Origin: Lota lota
Lineage: Eukaryota > Chordata > Actinopteri > Gadiformes > Lotidae
NCBI GenBank assembly: GCA_026745465.1
Contig: JACYXH010000772.1
Location: forward strand, 7,192,385 to 7,256,384
DNA length: 64,000 nucleotides
Direction: 5' to 3'
The position numbers were made by a program, and so were the translations under genes. Under the pieces are notes generated by a model that worked only from the letters and a program-made list of their open reading frames with translations, ran no database searches and had not been told where the DNA came from. Position 1 is the stretch's first letter, and the number at the start of each line of letters is the position of its first letter. Below, piece after piece: positions 11,076 through 44,305 of the stretch.

Positions 11076-14000
11076 CTGTGAAGAGATCAAAAGTAGTGTT
11101 CAAACAAATCCAACCAAAACCACCTAAATGAATGATAACATGCTTTATTTTAAATCTAATTGTATTTTGTTCTTTACTATTATACATATTTAAAGTTTAA
11201 TTTATAGCTGGTCTAGTGTCATGCCCTCTAGTGTGCTCATTGTGTTGTGGTTTAGTTTGAAATGTTCTATATGAACAAAGTTGAATGTGATGTAGATGAA
11301 GAAGCTGCTGAACCTTTCAATTGAAGTGGATGTGTTATTTACAATGGAAGGCTGTGAAGCTACTTTAGTTTTTGTACACTAGATGGCAGTAATGTCCTAA
11401 ATACCGAGAAAATGTCTGCCATACTTGGTGAACGTGGATATGTTATGCCCTTTTGTTATTGTCTTATAGTCAGCCCTTCTTGTGGTAATACTCAGGAGAA
11501 TAACATTCCTTTGTTATTGTTAATATTACCTATATATCTTCTGCTAAGATACTTATTTGTTGGTATAATAGGTTGTTTTGGCACATGATTAATCCATAGT
11601 CCCTCTTGTAACAAGATATGCCTTAGTTTACAGTCACTGAAAGGAAATAAAAGAAAAACATGTTAAACAGTGATGATAAACCCTCCTTGACGATTGACCT
11701 GCACCTGGTCTGCGTGGGAGCTAAAACATGCTGAAACATCTTCATCTTGGGATGATTTCATCACTATTTTTCTTGTTTCTTTAGGTTGCTTCATTGTTTC
11801 AAATTGAACCCATCACGGAAACCAACAAGCAGCCATCTGCATGCAGCCAATTTTACATATTAGACAGTGGTTAAACATTGGTGAGTCATCTGTTTCCATT
11901 TTAATATACCTTTCTTTCATTCATTACTAGTACGCAGCAAAGGGACACATTGATTCTTCCACCCACATATCTTTATCAGATCAAACAGATAACGCAATGA
12001 ACTAAACAACAGACAAAAGTTGTTGTTAGCCATTAACATTGTAATGACATGCATGTAACAGCCATAGATTAATGGTTTGAGCCTTGAAGTCTACCGTTTA
12101 GTACATTTCTCTAACCTTTACCTAACAGGATGGTTAGTTGATGGTAAATTCTAAGCCAAAGTACCTGTAGTTTGACAAGGGTGTTACGGCAGGTTCAAAT
12201 TGAGTCATGTCTGATTCGGTGTGCAGTGAGTCAATACTTGAGTGAGTCATCGAACATGCCTCACAAAAGATACAGACTGTTTCATTAAAGCAAGAAACTT
12301 CTTTCTTGTGGCGAAGTTTAAAATAGATTGGCTCTCTGCATTTGATTTCGCTATTTTGATTAATTAGATCACCCATTTTGTATTCTATTGATCCACTGGA
12401 TCACTCATTTCCTTTTGGATTTTGCAGTGTTTATGATCTCAGAGTTGGTAAGATAGGTGCTCAGTTTGGTGGAATAGCATTATATAGGGAGATTCATTTG
12501 TTATATTGACTGAATTATTGACTAGATTAAATCCCAAAATTGTTTTACTCACAAACCTATGCTTTGGTTTGTCTGCTTGATAATAAGAGTACCAGATAGA
12601 AGTAATTAATCGGACAGTATAAATTTGGTTCAGGCAAAAAAGTCTCAAAACATTTCTAAAGAATTTTTAATAGATGCATACCTCAATAGTAAAAATAAAA
12701 TCAATATTGAATGCCATCCAATGTGGATGTTTAACATTTTTTGTTTCTAAATTATTTGTTTATTTGTATATTATTAGTTTGCGCAGGTACCCCGAGAACA
12801 ACATGGCCGTCAGTATTTACAGTCTCCAGTGACTAAAACCACAACCAGCCTCCTACCTCCCCCTCACACAGGCCTCCGTTGTCATAGCAACATGCTATGG
12901 CGCAGCACTTATTCGGATTTAACCCAGACGGAAAGTGAATGCATTAGCTATCCTCCTGTTTCATCCCCTCTCCCTTTTCTCTCTCTTTCAGTTTTTTTTA
13001 TTTTTTTTACTATAGTCAACCTGACCTGTCTAAGAACCTGCATCATAACAGTAGTTTGTTTCTGGTTCCTGTTTGGATAGTTAAATGCCTGTTTATATCT
13101 GTTCCTTTGTCTGCATGCTGTCCAAATGCAACCCCGTGGACTTATTAGTATTTAGTATTTCCGTTAACAACCCGCATTACACTTTGGTATTTTTTGCTGA
13201 ATTCTCTGGTTTTATTTGAGCATTTTCACCTTGATGTGTCCTTTGCGTAGCTTTTTTATGAGACAGTTTTCCGTTGATCAAATTTGTCCCCAATCATCTG
13301 GCTACTTGCTACCAACCACTAAGCGGAAAATTTGAAATTTGTCATGAGCGGACATGTTTTGCCACACCCAAGCATATCGTTTTTCTTTAAAATATATTTG
13401 GATATATTATATTTAAAATAACGTTCTCTGACCTAGTTATAATGAGAGAAAAATATGACGAAGAATTTTTTTAAATACAACTACAAAACGTATTGCCATA
13501 CAAAACTGTATATACATATAGGGAAAACATGCAAAACATACCTTTTTAAATCTGAGAATACGATGCAGGAAACACAGGAAAAAGAAAACATCAAACAATA
13601 TCCCTCTTTCACAGCTTTACATGCACTCTACGCTATATTGCAACCAGTTTCGCGTATCAAGGCAAAATAAGTTATTTCTTTCTGTGATGGTCGCTGAACA
13701 GTGGTGCTGTCAAAAGCTGAGCTATTTTACGTCCTTCTTCCTCTCCCTCCCTCTCTCTGTGCAGATGACTCCGACACGAATGAGTCCTTCGCCTCAAACC
13801 CTATGCACCCTGGGTCCTGGGCTAGTTCTACAACTGTCCACTTCCGAGCACCCGCTGCCTACTTCTCAGTCAAGGTGTGATCATACAGCCGCACGGCTGC
13901 AAAGAGAACCAGGGTGCTGCATGCGTGCTATCTGGGCAATGGAAGCCTTCTGCAACACAACCACGTCACTTAAAACCGCAACTTTTATTAAGGATGGTAG

Positions 14001-16804
14001 AGGTAGGCTGTAGTGCGATTGCGGGGAGCTGCGGGCGCTACAAAACACACCAGCGCTGCAAGAGGTAGACAGAGCGTTGTGCTGCAAGGCTGGCAACGAT
14101 ATTCGCCAAGGACTCCTCTGCTGAGCCGTTCCTACACTGCTCACACCTTCTCCGCTCAGACTCATCTCGACACAGACGTCTCTCCGTGCCGATCAAGGGT
14201 GATAGTGCTGTGATGTGGATCGCAATAAACTCCAGATCACAGATAAACAACCTGTGCATTGGCTGCATTACATAACACCATCTGTTTCCTGCCCATGCAC
14301 AGAGGGCAGAGTCTCTTTGTCTGTACAGCTGCATCTCGCAGTCAAACCATCACCATGATGCTTACATATTTATGCACAGCACATGCATGCACATGGGGAA
14401 AATATCCTACTATATTATATATCTTTAATGGAATCAGGATTGCAAAAATCTCTCGACCAATTGTGGTTTTAGGTGAATGTGTGGGTAAATGAAATGCGTT
14501 GTGCCATTACCAGCAGAAGCTGTAGCTTTAACCAATGGTGAGGAGGCTGATTAATGCAAAAGCAGTAGATGCGTCACACTGCAGACGAGGGGGAGGGGAA
14601 AAAGGCTGAACCAGACATGGCACTGCAAGCCTCCGACTACAATACCCATAGTACAGCAGCTCTTTTACATCCATGGATGTGCTTGGAAGGATACACAACA
14701 AAAGGTTGTTGCTTGAACAACAATCTATGTCCACTTCATTTTGGCAAGGAAATGTGTCAAATGTACCTGCCGGGTCTCCTGTTGTCTCTCTCTGTTAATG
14801 TGTATTACCATTATTAGCAATAGGTTTGTGATTACGGTGCATATCATAGAAGCCACTTGAGTGGATTTTTATGTTCGTGTCTGTTAGCCCTATTTCGTCC
14901 TGGTCACCTGAGTTTTCTCAAGGGTGTGCACGGGTACCAGCCGGTGCACTTTCCTTGGTAACAGCTTTCCTGCTAGTGTATCGAACAACAAAGACATACC
15001 AACACAGCAACACAGTAAAGCTCCCAACCCTTTAGCCTACTGATCATATGGTAATAGGCTACCCCCTCAGGGTTTTATTAACAAAGCCTGGTCCAGACCG
15101 CTGTGTATCCCATGACTGTGCTGAATGTATTCCTGTTCTCGATTAGAAAATTAATTAGGGTTATCCTCAGTGTGGCATATTGTGCTGGATGCTTTCTTTT
15201 ATGTGCATACATGTAATTAGTTGGGATCAGTTATTAGGATAGTAATGTTTGTTAAAGGGCAGACACAAAACACATAAAACATAATCTATATTATAATATT
15301 GCTGTCTTGACACAAGCAGATCTGATCCTCATAGAAGGAAGGTCCACAATACAAGGCTGCACAGGTCTCATCCTAATATTCAAGACATGAGCAAACCCAT
15401 ATTACATTTAACTCTCAAACCTCATCCCATGTAGCACTTGAGTTACAGAGAGCACTCATGCACTTATTAGCCTACCAAAACTCCTGCTCACAGATCCTCT
15501 TGCTGGCCTTGTCGCTGTGAATGAGCGCCCTGGTGCTTTGGAGAGAGTTGAGTGAAGGGAAGAACAACTACCAAATATAGTCCTTAGTTCCGTTGGCCTT
15601 GTTTAGGAGCTCTTCCCCACCTGCCTCTTCACTGTTGTCATCCAGTAGCAGTCCGTGGTCTGAGACTCCTCTGTCTTCTTCCTGTTGTTCTACTGCCTTC
15701 TGGAGGTCACTGACACTGCTGCATCATACTTGCTGCGTCACTGACCCACAAAGAGGAGGGCGGATGAGGCTAAGGCAGGGAGGAGTGTTGAAGTGGTGAA
15801 CAGGATAAGCAGAAAAGAGCTCAAAACAAACAAGCTAGTAACTTTGCTTCGGTCTGGGGCAAAGTGTCAGACTCTGTGGTATTCAGGAAGTAGGTCCGTG
15901 AGGCAAATATTTCATTATGTAATGAATATTTCCTCTCAGACTCAACAGAGCTGAAAAGGTTGGTGTTCAGTGTCTGAAGCTAATTATAGGCCGTAGACTC
16001 GCTCAGGTCTGTATACTGTCATGGTAGTGCCTCAGATGATAGAACGCCTAGTTTTTCACATTGACCAGTTTTACTATCCATAATGTCATTTTTGTAGCAT
16101 TTTTAAACAAAGAACAAATTAATAAAACATATGCTGAATGCAAAGCAACATACGATTTGTATTCCGTTTTTGAGTTCTACTTTTACTTATTGATATGCAA
16201 GGTTTGGCGTTGTACCCATTAGAAAAGTGTGCATACCTTTTATCTTAACTGTCCCTCTTGTATTAATTTCAGATACAGTAGAACTGGTCTGGAATCATGT
16301 CCTCAGGTCTGTTTTGGTGCACGTTTGAAAAAAGAGTGTTGTGCTCCAAAGGTCTATGATGACGAGAATTACATCACTTGCTTTGCACCTTGCACATGTC
16401 ACCCAAGGTCCTGTTTGCTGATATTCACTGCTGCCGTGCTCCCTCTGCTGTGTATTAGAGTGAGTGCAATGCAGTCTACTGAGCCGTTCTAAAATCACAT
16501 CCGTTATTGCAGGCAGCTGAATGGGGTACCATAAGCCCTCACCAGAGGGCGCCCGAGTTCTTCCGTTACCTTGTTCAAACAGGAAGTCTTTGTGTCATGT
16601 AACCTTTGACCCTGACATCATAACTAGTATTTATATTACATTTATCCAAATGTATAGGTATATTCTTGAGATATTCTTACAAATATTGTGTTTATTAAAA
16701 GAAACGACAATATGTAGTGGTTTTATTAATTGTATATTTTGTATATTTTAATTACAATTCAAAGCCTCCATGTAAGTTATCTTGGAACTTTAAACAATGA
16801 AACT
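11076..16804. other. zbtb38-fbxo36 interval; 5' non-coding exons of zbtb38 expected here
   Basis: There is no recognisable protein gene in 5.7 kb. zbtb38 needs at least one 5' UTR exon upstream on the minus strand, because its coding exon begins at a splice acceptor. A GC-richer patch at about 13,900-14,220 is a plausible promoter or first exon but I cannot fix its boundaries. Two exon-like open segments (13,765-13,880 plus; 15,568-15,725 minus) and one RFX-like motif (12,878-12,891) are described as findings. This interval also joins two blocks that are on different human chromosomes. Confidence 0.5.
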
Positions 16805-16810
16805 TTTATT
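16805..16810 (-). terminator. fbxo36: fbxo36 poly(A) signal (AATAAA)
   Basis: TTTATT on the plus strand reads AATAAA on the fbxo36 strand, about 94 bases past the stop codon. It is the nearest canonical signal. Confidence 0.6.
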
Positions 16811-16903
16811 AAGACACTGGGTTATTTATTAATTAACTGCAAAGCATACAGCCCAATCCCATGCGATTAGGTCAGGATAAGGATAAACATTACATTTTCC
16901 TGT

Positions 16904-17041
16904 TCAATGCTTTTCTTTTGAGAAAAGGGTAGAGTAAAATTTTCTCCAGCCCATGGCACTGGCTAGGCGGACCATGTCAGGTCTGAAGTCAACACAGGTA
17001 GTCCTCACTGTCTGCTCCCAAAACTTCTCAGAATTGCAGAG
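16904..17041 (-). CDS. fbxo36: fbxo36 coding exon 4 and stop
   Basis: This 138-base terminal coding exon encodes LCNSEKFWEQTVRTTC, then DMVRLASAMGWRKFY, and ends FSKEKH before the stop. It corresponds to human LWEQIVQSTCD and GWRQLFF. Confidence 0.9.
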   Translation of the reverse strand, partial: LCNSEKFWEQTVRTTCVDFRPDMVRLASAMGWRKFYSTLFSKEKH

Positions 17042-18146
17042 CTGAGACATTCCAATCAAACATAATGTATTATGTACAGTATGTAATACAGTAGGCCTAT
17101 GTATTATGTAGGGTAGGAATGTTTCTGCATTCATATGAGTTCAAACTCTCAACATAAACATAAGTCTCAATTGAATCAAACAAATATTTGTTAATGCATA
17201 ATGAGAGGCCCTCACCTTCTGGAAACTAACTGTGGTCATTGCAAGCTGTGCAACGTCGTTAATTGGTAGGTAGGACATGATTCTTAGCAAGAGGTCATCT
17301 GGCATGCGCTCCAGATAGTCAAAGTCTCCTTGACAGAGTCCAATAATGTACTGTAGGATCCTCTGTCCGAAAATCGTACTGACCAATTCTGAAGGAGTAA
17401 CATGGAAAAATAGCCCTCAACTCGTCTTAGCAACGCTAAGTTTCATTTTCTACATAATTACATGACAAACAAAATGAAAAAGCTATATATAATTAATACT
17501 TATATTTCTAAAGTGACATTAAATATGATACAAAACATCTTACGCTGCAGCTTGATGTCATGGAGGAAATCTTCCTGAGTTTCCTTCAACTCAGTGGGTG
17601 CTGCCCCTCTTAATTCAATTCGTCGGGAAATCTTCCATGTTCTCAAAATCACCTATAGTATTAAAGACCATATCTCATTACATCTTTGCTGGATGATCGC
17701 TTCTAATATATAGCCTAACCCTAAACCAAATTTGAACAATACATATATATTTTCAGGAATTTCACATGTCATTTATGCATATAACATGCACTGATTTAAA
17801 GAAATGCATAATTACATTAATCAGTTTAACTTGAAAACACAATTGGGATGTCTTCTTGGCTTCATAGAAGCAACATGTTGTTTTTTCTTTACTTAAAAGG
17901 TACTTTGTTCATCATTTTGGATTTTTTCTTATTTTCAGTTATTTTGAAAGTAACGTTAATTGCCGGGGGTGCAGAAGCCATGGCAAATCATCAACGTTAT
18001 CTAATTTAACTACGTTGCTCTCCGATTCAGTATGTTATAAACCTACCAACCTCGGTTTTCGTAACAATTAGTTGAAAAAAGTCTTTTGAAGGAGATGGCC
18101 CCTGGCCATTTACTTCAAATAATGTACCCTGCATCAACGACGCCAT
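16904..18146 (-). CDS. fbxo36: fbxo36, F-box only protein 36
   Basis: FBXO36 is an F-box protein, presumed to bind SKP1 and act as the substrate-receptor arm of an SCF (SKP1-CUL1-F-box) ubiquitin ligase; its substrates are not established. Four coding exons on the minus strand, 18146-18051, 17652-17544, 17388-17216 and 17041-16904, splice with phases that close to a 171-residue protein (human 188). It starts MASLMQGTLFEVNGQGPSPS, continues with WKIS and ETQEDFLHDIKLQ, then has the F-box with LERMPDDLLLRIMSYL, and ends with the family block EKFWEQTVRTTC and a short lysine-rich tail. The tail is shorter than in human, which carries a longer basic extension. The gene is head-to-head with trip12, as in human. 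An RFX X-box lies 17-30 bases upstream of the start codon, hinting at expression in ciliated cells. Confidence 0.93.
17216..17388 (-). CDS. fbxo36: fbxo36 coding exon 3 (F-box)
   Basis: This 173-base exon has a ctccttcag acceptor and a gtgagg donor. It carries the F-box: FDYLERMPDDLLLRIMSYLP followed by INDVAQLAMTTVSFQK. The first proline-aspartate pair and the leucine spacing match the SKP1-binding face of F-boxes. Confidence 0.92.
17544..17652 (-). CDS. fbxo36: fbxo36 coding exon 2
   Basis: This 109-base exon has an actatag acceptor and a gtaaga donor. It encodes VILRTWKISRRIELRG and ETQEDFLHDIKLQ, matching the human segment VIFRWWKIS and HEDFLENSHLQ in order and spacing. It ends in phase 1. 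Confidence 0.9.
18051..18146 (-). CDS. fbxo36: fbxo36 coding exon 1
   Basis: Exactly 32 codons from ATG to a gttggt donor, in phase 0. The start lies in AAGATGGCGTC, a YY1-like initiator. The encoded LFEVNGQGPSPSKDFFQL matches the family N terminus. Confidence 0.9.
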
Positions 18147-18162
18147 CTTTAGACGCATAACC

Positions 18163-18176
18163 GTAACCATAGCAAC
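18163..18176. promoter_or_regulatory. RFX X-box in the fbxo36/trip12 divergent promoter
   Basis: GTAACC-AT-AGCAAC fits the X-box consensus GTNRCC-N(0-3)-RGYAAC at every defined position. It lies 17-30 bases upstream of the fbxo36 ATG. RFX2/RFX3 bind X-boxes in promoters of ciliary and ciliogenesis genes. The site is visible; its function is inferred. Confidence 0.65.
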
Positions 18177-19754
18177 TGAATAAACTGAAATACCAAACGA
18201 TTCGATTTAATTGAAGACAGATGTTAATGCTGTTGTCCATGTATTGCAAATGGTGACTGCCCTAATTATTATTCTGGTTTTCAACAAAAAATAAGATCCA
18301 TTTGGGACTGTGTGTGTTTTAGGGGTAGCGACCCAGCGGACTAATAGTTACTGTTCATATTATGGTGACGTTACCTTAGATTTCGTCTGATGCTCATTTA
18401 TGTAACACAAATCTCACACAAAGCTTTCGCATAGACTAAAAAGACATTTCAAGTCGCCTACTGGAATGCTAGCACGATCCAATTGGACACATCTTCAAAT
18501 TCATTGTCAAAGTAGTGCTAGAGCGGAGGGATCAGGCGGAGGTATATTGCAGTTGCAAACCCCTCAGCTGATGTGAAACTAGCTGGGTTAGAGAGAAAGA
18601 GGAGCTGGTGCACTGTCTGTTACAACTACAACACTGGAACAAATAGGTAACAAAACACCCTTTAAGTATTATAATGTAGTGACACTCCCGTCAACAGTTA
18701 TTTTTACCTTTATGGTTTTATGACATTTCAGTATGGTGGTGGAATTTAGAGTTCGGGTTGCGAAAATATCTCGATTCCCGTTCCTGCTTTCATGTTTTTT
18801 TGTGTATCTGTGAGATTCAAGCAGGGGAAATCAGAGGCCATTTCTTTTTGTCAGCTAACATTATTGTTAGCTAATAGCAAAATACAGAATTTTAACATTG
18901 TTTGCGGAATAGCTCACCAAAGATTGACGTCGTGGCTTTTGTCTATTGTGTACGTTTCGATGTTGTAAGAGTCGTGTTGGTCTTGTGTCGAGTTGGCAAC
19001 ATTTAAACGCTTTAGCCACATCGAAGCTAAGTAGTTGGGATGCCAGTATGAGCTGCTAACGTTCTTCTTCAATTTGACGTTTTAACGACTCGTGGTCTAA
19101 AATAATTGGTTATTTAATAGGTTCAAATTTATAGGCACGATATATTTCTACAATAATAAAACGAAATAGAACATTGATGTAGTTTACTATCATTTTGCCG
19201 TTTACGTATAAGCTGTAACGTCAACAATCTGAAGTATGGACATGGGACAAAGATTCGCTGACTAGTTAGCTTAACTGGCTAAGTTAAAATTAGCGTTCTA
19301 ATTAAAGCTAACAGTTCGATAACTAGCATTTGTATTTGATGTTATTCCTTGTAGATACCGCTTATTTAAATGACCTGACTGTTAACGTTACTGGTTGGGC
19401 AAGTGCCTTGGTAATTAACGTCATCAATATGTGATTGTGCTATTATTATTGCTAATTGGTTAGCATTTGTTAAAGGATGGATAAAACAGTTCCGAGCGAC
19501 GGTTAGCAGTTACAAGAACAAGCTAAAGCAAACATGCGTGATATTTGGAGCTAGTGATAGCCACATACTCTGTTGTATTTACGTTGACAGTTTGTAAGAT
19601 TCGTTCTGGGCCTGTCAGCTAACAGCCCGACCAACAGTGGTAGATATTCCGGGTTACAAAACAACTATGAAGCTTATTTAACATCGAGTTATATTATTTA
19701 TCTTGTGTCACGTTATTATTGTATCGTGGTCAACTGAAAAAGTATCTCTTTCAG

Positions 19755-19869
19755 TGGTAGATTGTTTCCGGACAGTTAGCTTGCCAGTTAGCAAACGTCC
19801 GCTGGTTCAGTGAACGGCTGGTGCGAAGACAGTCAGACCGATGCTGCCATTTTCGATGGGGAATCTCAG
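19755..19869 (+). other. trip12: Candidate trip12 5' non-coding exon
   Basis: This segment is flanked by a pyrimidine-containing acceptor (atctctttcag) and a CAG|gtgatc donor. It is GC-richer than its surroundings and lies between fbxo36 and the first coding trip12 exon. It contains two ATGs that would be upstream start codons if it is in the 5' UTR. Evidence is limited to splice-site pattern and position. Confidence 0.4.
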
Positions 19870-19914
19870 GTGATCTTAATGGTATCTTACCACACAAGGG
19901 GACCTCATAGCCAT

Positions 19915-19922
19915 TGACGTCA
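19915..19922. promoter_or_regulatory. trip12: CRE palindrome TGACGTCA
   Basis: A full 8-bp cAMP-response element, the CREB/ATF site, 45 bases downstream of the candidate 5' exon donor. A single copy of an 8-mer can arise by chance. Confidence 0.4.
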
Positions 19923-21174
19923 AATCTACTTGAGAAGTAGTGTAGGTATCGTACGACCCATATAGGTTATTGCATATAGATTTAATGATGGATTTAGTTG
20001 ACTGTTGTGCTTAATATGTTGACACTTATTTGCCAACTACGCATTTTCGTGTCACCACTGCCAAGTTAGCCAACGTAACTTCATTGTAGGGATCGCTTTG
20101 GTTTTGTTTACTAGTTTTACAATGTATTTACATTAGAATATCATTAATACAACAACCACGCGTTTATATTTGTAGGTTGTTCTATGTTTTTTCGATTTAT
20201 CCCGATGCGATTTGGCCACTGTCAAAATGTATGGGATTAGATTTTTAGTCGCTACTCATGCTAGCCGGTATTGCTAGCATAGTACGTCAGAAATGTAGGC
20301 CTCTGTAAATCATGATATTAAAGTGTTTATTGCAGTATTGTTATTTAAATGTGGAAGTGGTGTGATATTTGTTTTCCTAAACGCATAATCTGTTTTGTTA
20401 AGTAAAACGTAACGTTGTGGCCGAGTGTAATAGATCAGTTAATATAATGAAGGAATAAACAAAGACTAGGATGCACTGTCAGTACAGGCCTAAAATGGCC
20501 CTGTGAGCTTGCCAAATGTGGCGTATTTTTATGATCAATGATATAATGATTTTAAGTCTTAACAGTCATTTACAAAGATGCATGTAGCAGTAAGCCATTA
20601 ATTCACAAGGGATTTGGTACAGTACACATTGTTTGATCAAACAATTTCTGCAAAATGGGGTCAGAATTTTAATTGGTTATGAAAATATTGGTTATAAAAG
20701 TTATGAATATTATTTAAAAAGAATGTATTTAAATTTGTGTGGTTTAGTTATTATGTTGGTGAGGTGTTTTCTTTTAATAGTTCCTTTGATACTGCCTCAT
20801 TCTACCTTTTGTGTCAATATTTAAATTAATTTAGCTTTCTAATTGTTATACAATTTTGTTGTAGTAGATTATTTTCACCCCCCTCCCCCTTATGTACAAT
20901 GTCATAACTGTCTTTATCACAGTCTATAATGATGCATTCACATTTGTTTCATTCTGTCTTGAATCCTAGAATTGTCTGTCTGTTTTGAAATTGTACATTT
21001 CGAAGTACACTGATTGGATCAACACTTGATTGATCCGAAGTGAATTGATAATCACCAACTGCCTTAAACGTCTTAAATGTATTTTACAGCAGTGTATTAT
21101 TTTATTGTGGGTGTTTTTTATCATCTGATCATCCACTCAGCTGATATTGTTTCTGTCTCCTTTCTTTCCAGTGA

Positions 21175-21220
21175 ATGGTAGTGTCTAGAAAGGGTATGTC
21201 CCTTCAGGAGAGAGGTGCCA

Positions 21221-21237
<17 letters not shown>
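21175..21237 (+). promoter_or_regulatory. trip12: Upstream ORF overlapping the trip12 start codon
   Basis: The 5' UTR part of this exon (21172-21220, after a tttctttccag acceptor) contains an ATG at 21175. It opens a 20-codon frame ending TAA at 21235-21237, 17 bases past the trip12 ATG and in a different frame. The main ATG has C at -3 and T at +4, a weak Kozak context. An overlapping uORF plus a weak main start is a classical arrangement for translational restraint or leaky scanning. Confidence 0.65.
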
Positions 21238-43467
<22,230 letters not shown>

Positions 43468-43673
43468 TCTCGTCCCCCCATCTCACATTCAAAATGCCTT
43501 CTACAGCGACTGATGAAAATCATGACTTCCTTCCTAATTTTATTTTGTTTTGTTTTTGTAATCTCATACATCGAGGCGAAGTGTACAGCCTTCTTGATAA
43601 AGAAAGCAGCTTGCAGAAAGTTTAAGACTTCAAATATATATTTGCTGCCCCCCCCCCCCGTCTCCTGAAAAAA

Positions 43674-43679
43674 AATAAA
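43674..43679 (+). terminator. trip12: trip12 proximal poly(A) signal
   Basis: AATAAA about 207 bases past the stop codon. It would give a short 3' UTR isoform if used. Confidence 0.45.
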
Positions 43680-44299
43680 GGAAGGGCGTTAATGACTCGC
43701 CAAACAAAAAAATGAATAATCTGAGGACAGTTATATCAGTAGTTAAGTAATATTAAAAATAAGTGGATGAAATGGGTGACATTTTAAATTGCATTGCTGT
43801 GATATAAAAAAAAAGAAGGGATGTTTCCTCTCCCGAGCGGTGGACAACGTCACTGTGCGGCGGGGAGGCAGGGGGCGGGGTGGGGGTCCATTGAGCAAGC
43901 TAGGTTCACTTTAGCTCCAAAGATCATTTGTACAGACAAATTTGCAGACTTTGCTCATTCTACACCTTTGATAGAATAGCCCTTTTGTTCCCATGTCTTC
44001 TTCCTTGAGTTCCTGTTGGCATTTTGTTCTGTATTATATTGCCCCCCCCCCAGTTTGTGTGTTACATTTTTTTTTGGGTTCAGCAGTTCCTCCTACGTGT
44101 GTCTTTGCTTAAAGTTATGAAGATGAGAGTTTGCCGTTGGTTGAATGCCCGGTAGTGATGAGCGCATAGTATATTTTTTTCCTTCATCCCCCCCACTCCC
44201 TCCCCATGTTGAAGTTGTGTTCTGGCCTATACTACACGCTGAGATTCAGCTGAAGCATTGAAGAGCTGTATCCATAGTTGTTGGACGAGTGTAAAGGCA

Positions 44300-44305
44300 A
44301 ATAAA
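44300..44305 (+). terminator. trip12: trip12 middle poly(A) signal
   Basis: AATAAA followed by a GT-rich stretch (gtttgtttttggtag), a good downstream element. Confidence 0.5.

Larger units (their letters stand above)
18147..21171 (+). other. trip12: Divergent promoter and trip12 5' non-coding region
   Basis: The 3 kb between the fbxo36 start and the first coding trip12 exon should hold the bidirectional promoter and the trip12 5' UTR exons. Two candidates have donor-like ends: a stretch ending acaaatag|gtaac at 18646, and an exon-like stretch 19755-19869 between ctctttcag and CAG|gtgatc. A perfect CRE palindrome TGACGTCA is at 19915-19922 and a near-CRE at 18925. Twelve GTTAGC/GCTAAC hexamers fall between 18,854 and 20,070. 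No protein-coding content was recognised. Confidence 0.55.

Noticed and set aside
11076-11090. Upstream in-frame ATG giving five extra zbtb38 residues (MISSQ)
   Set aside because: A ctcttcacag acceptor abuts the next ATG at 11075, and that start matches the family N terminus MTV, so the upstream ATG is probably intronic.
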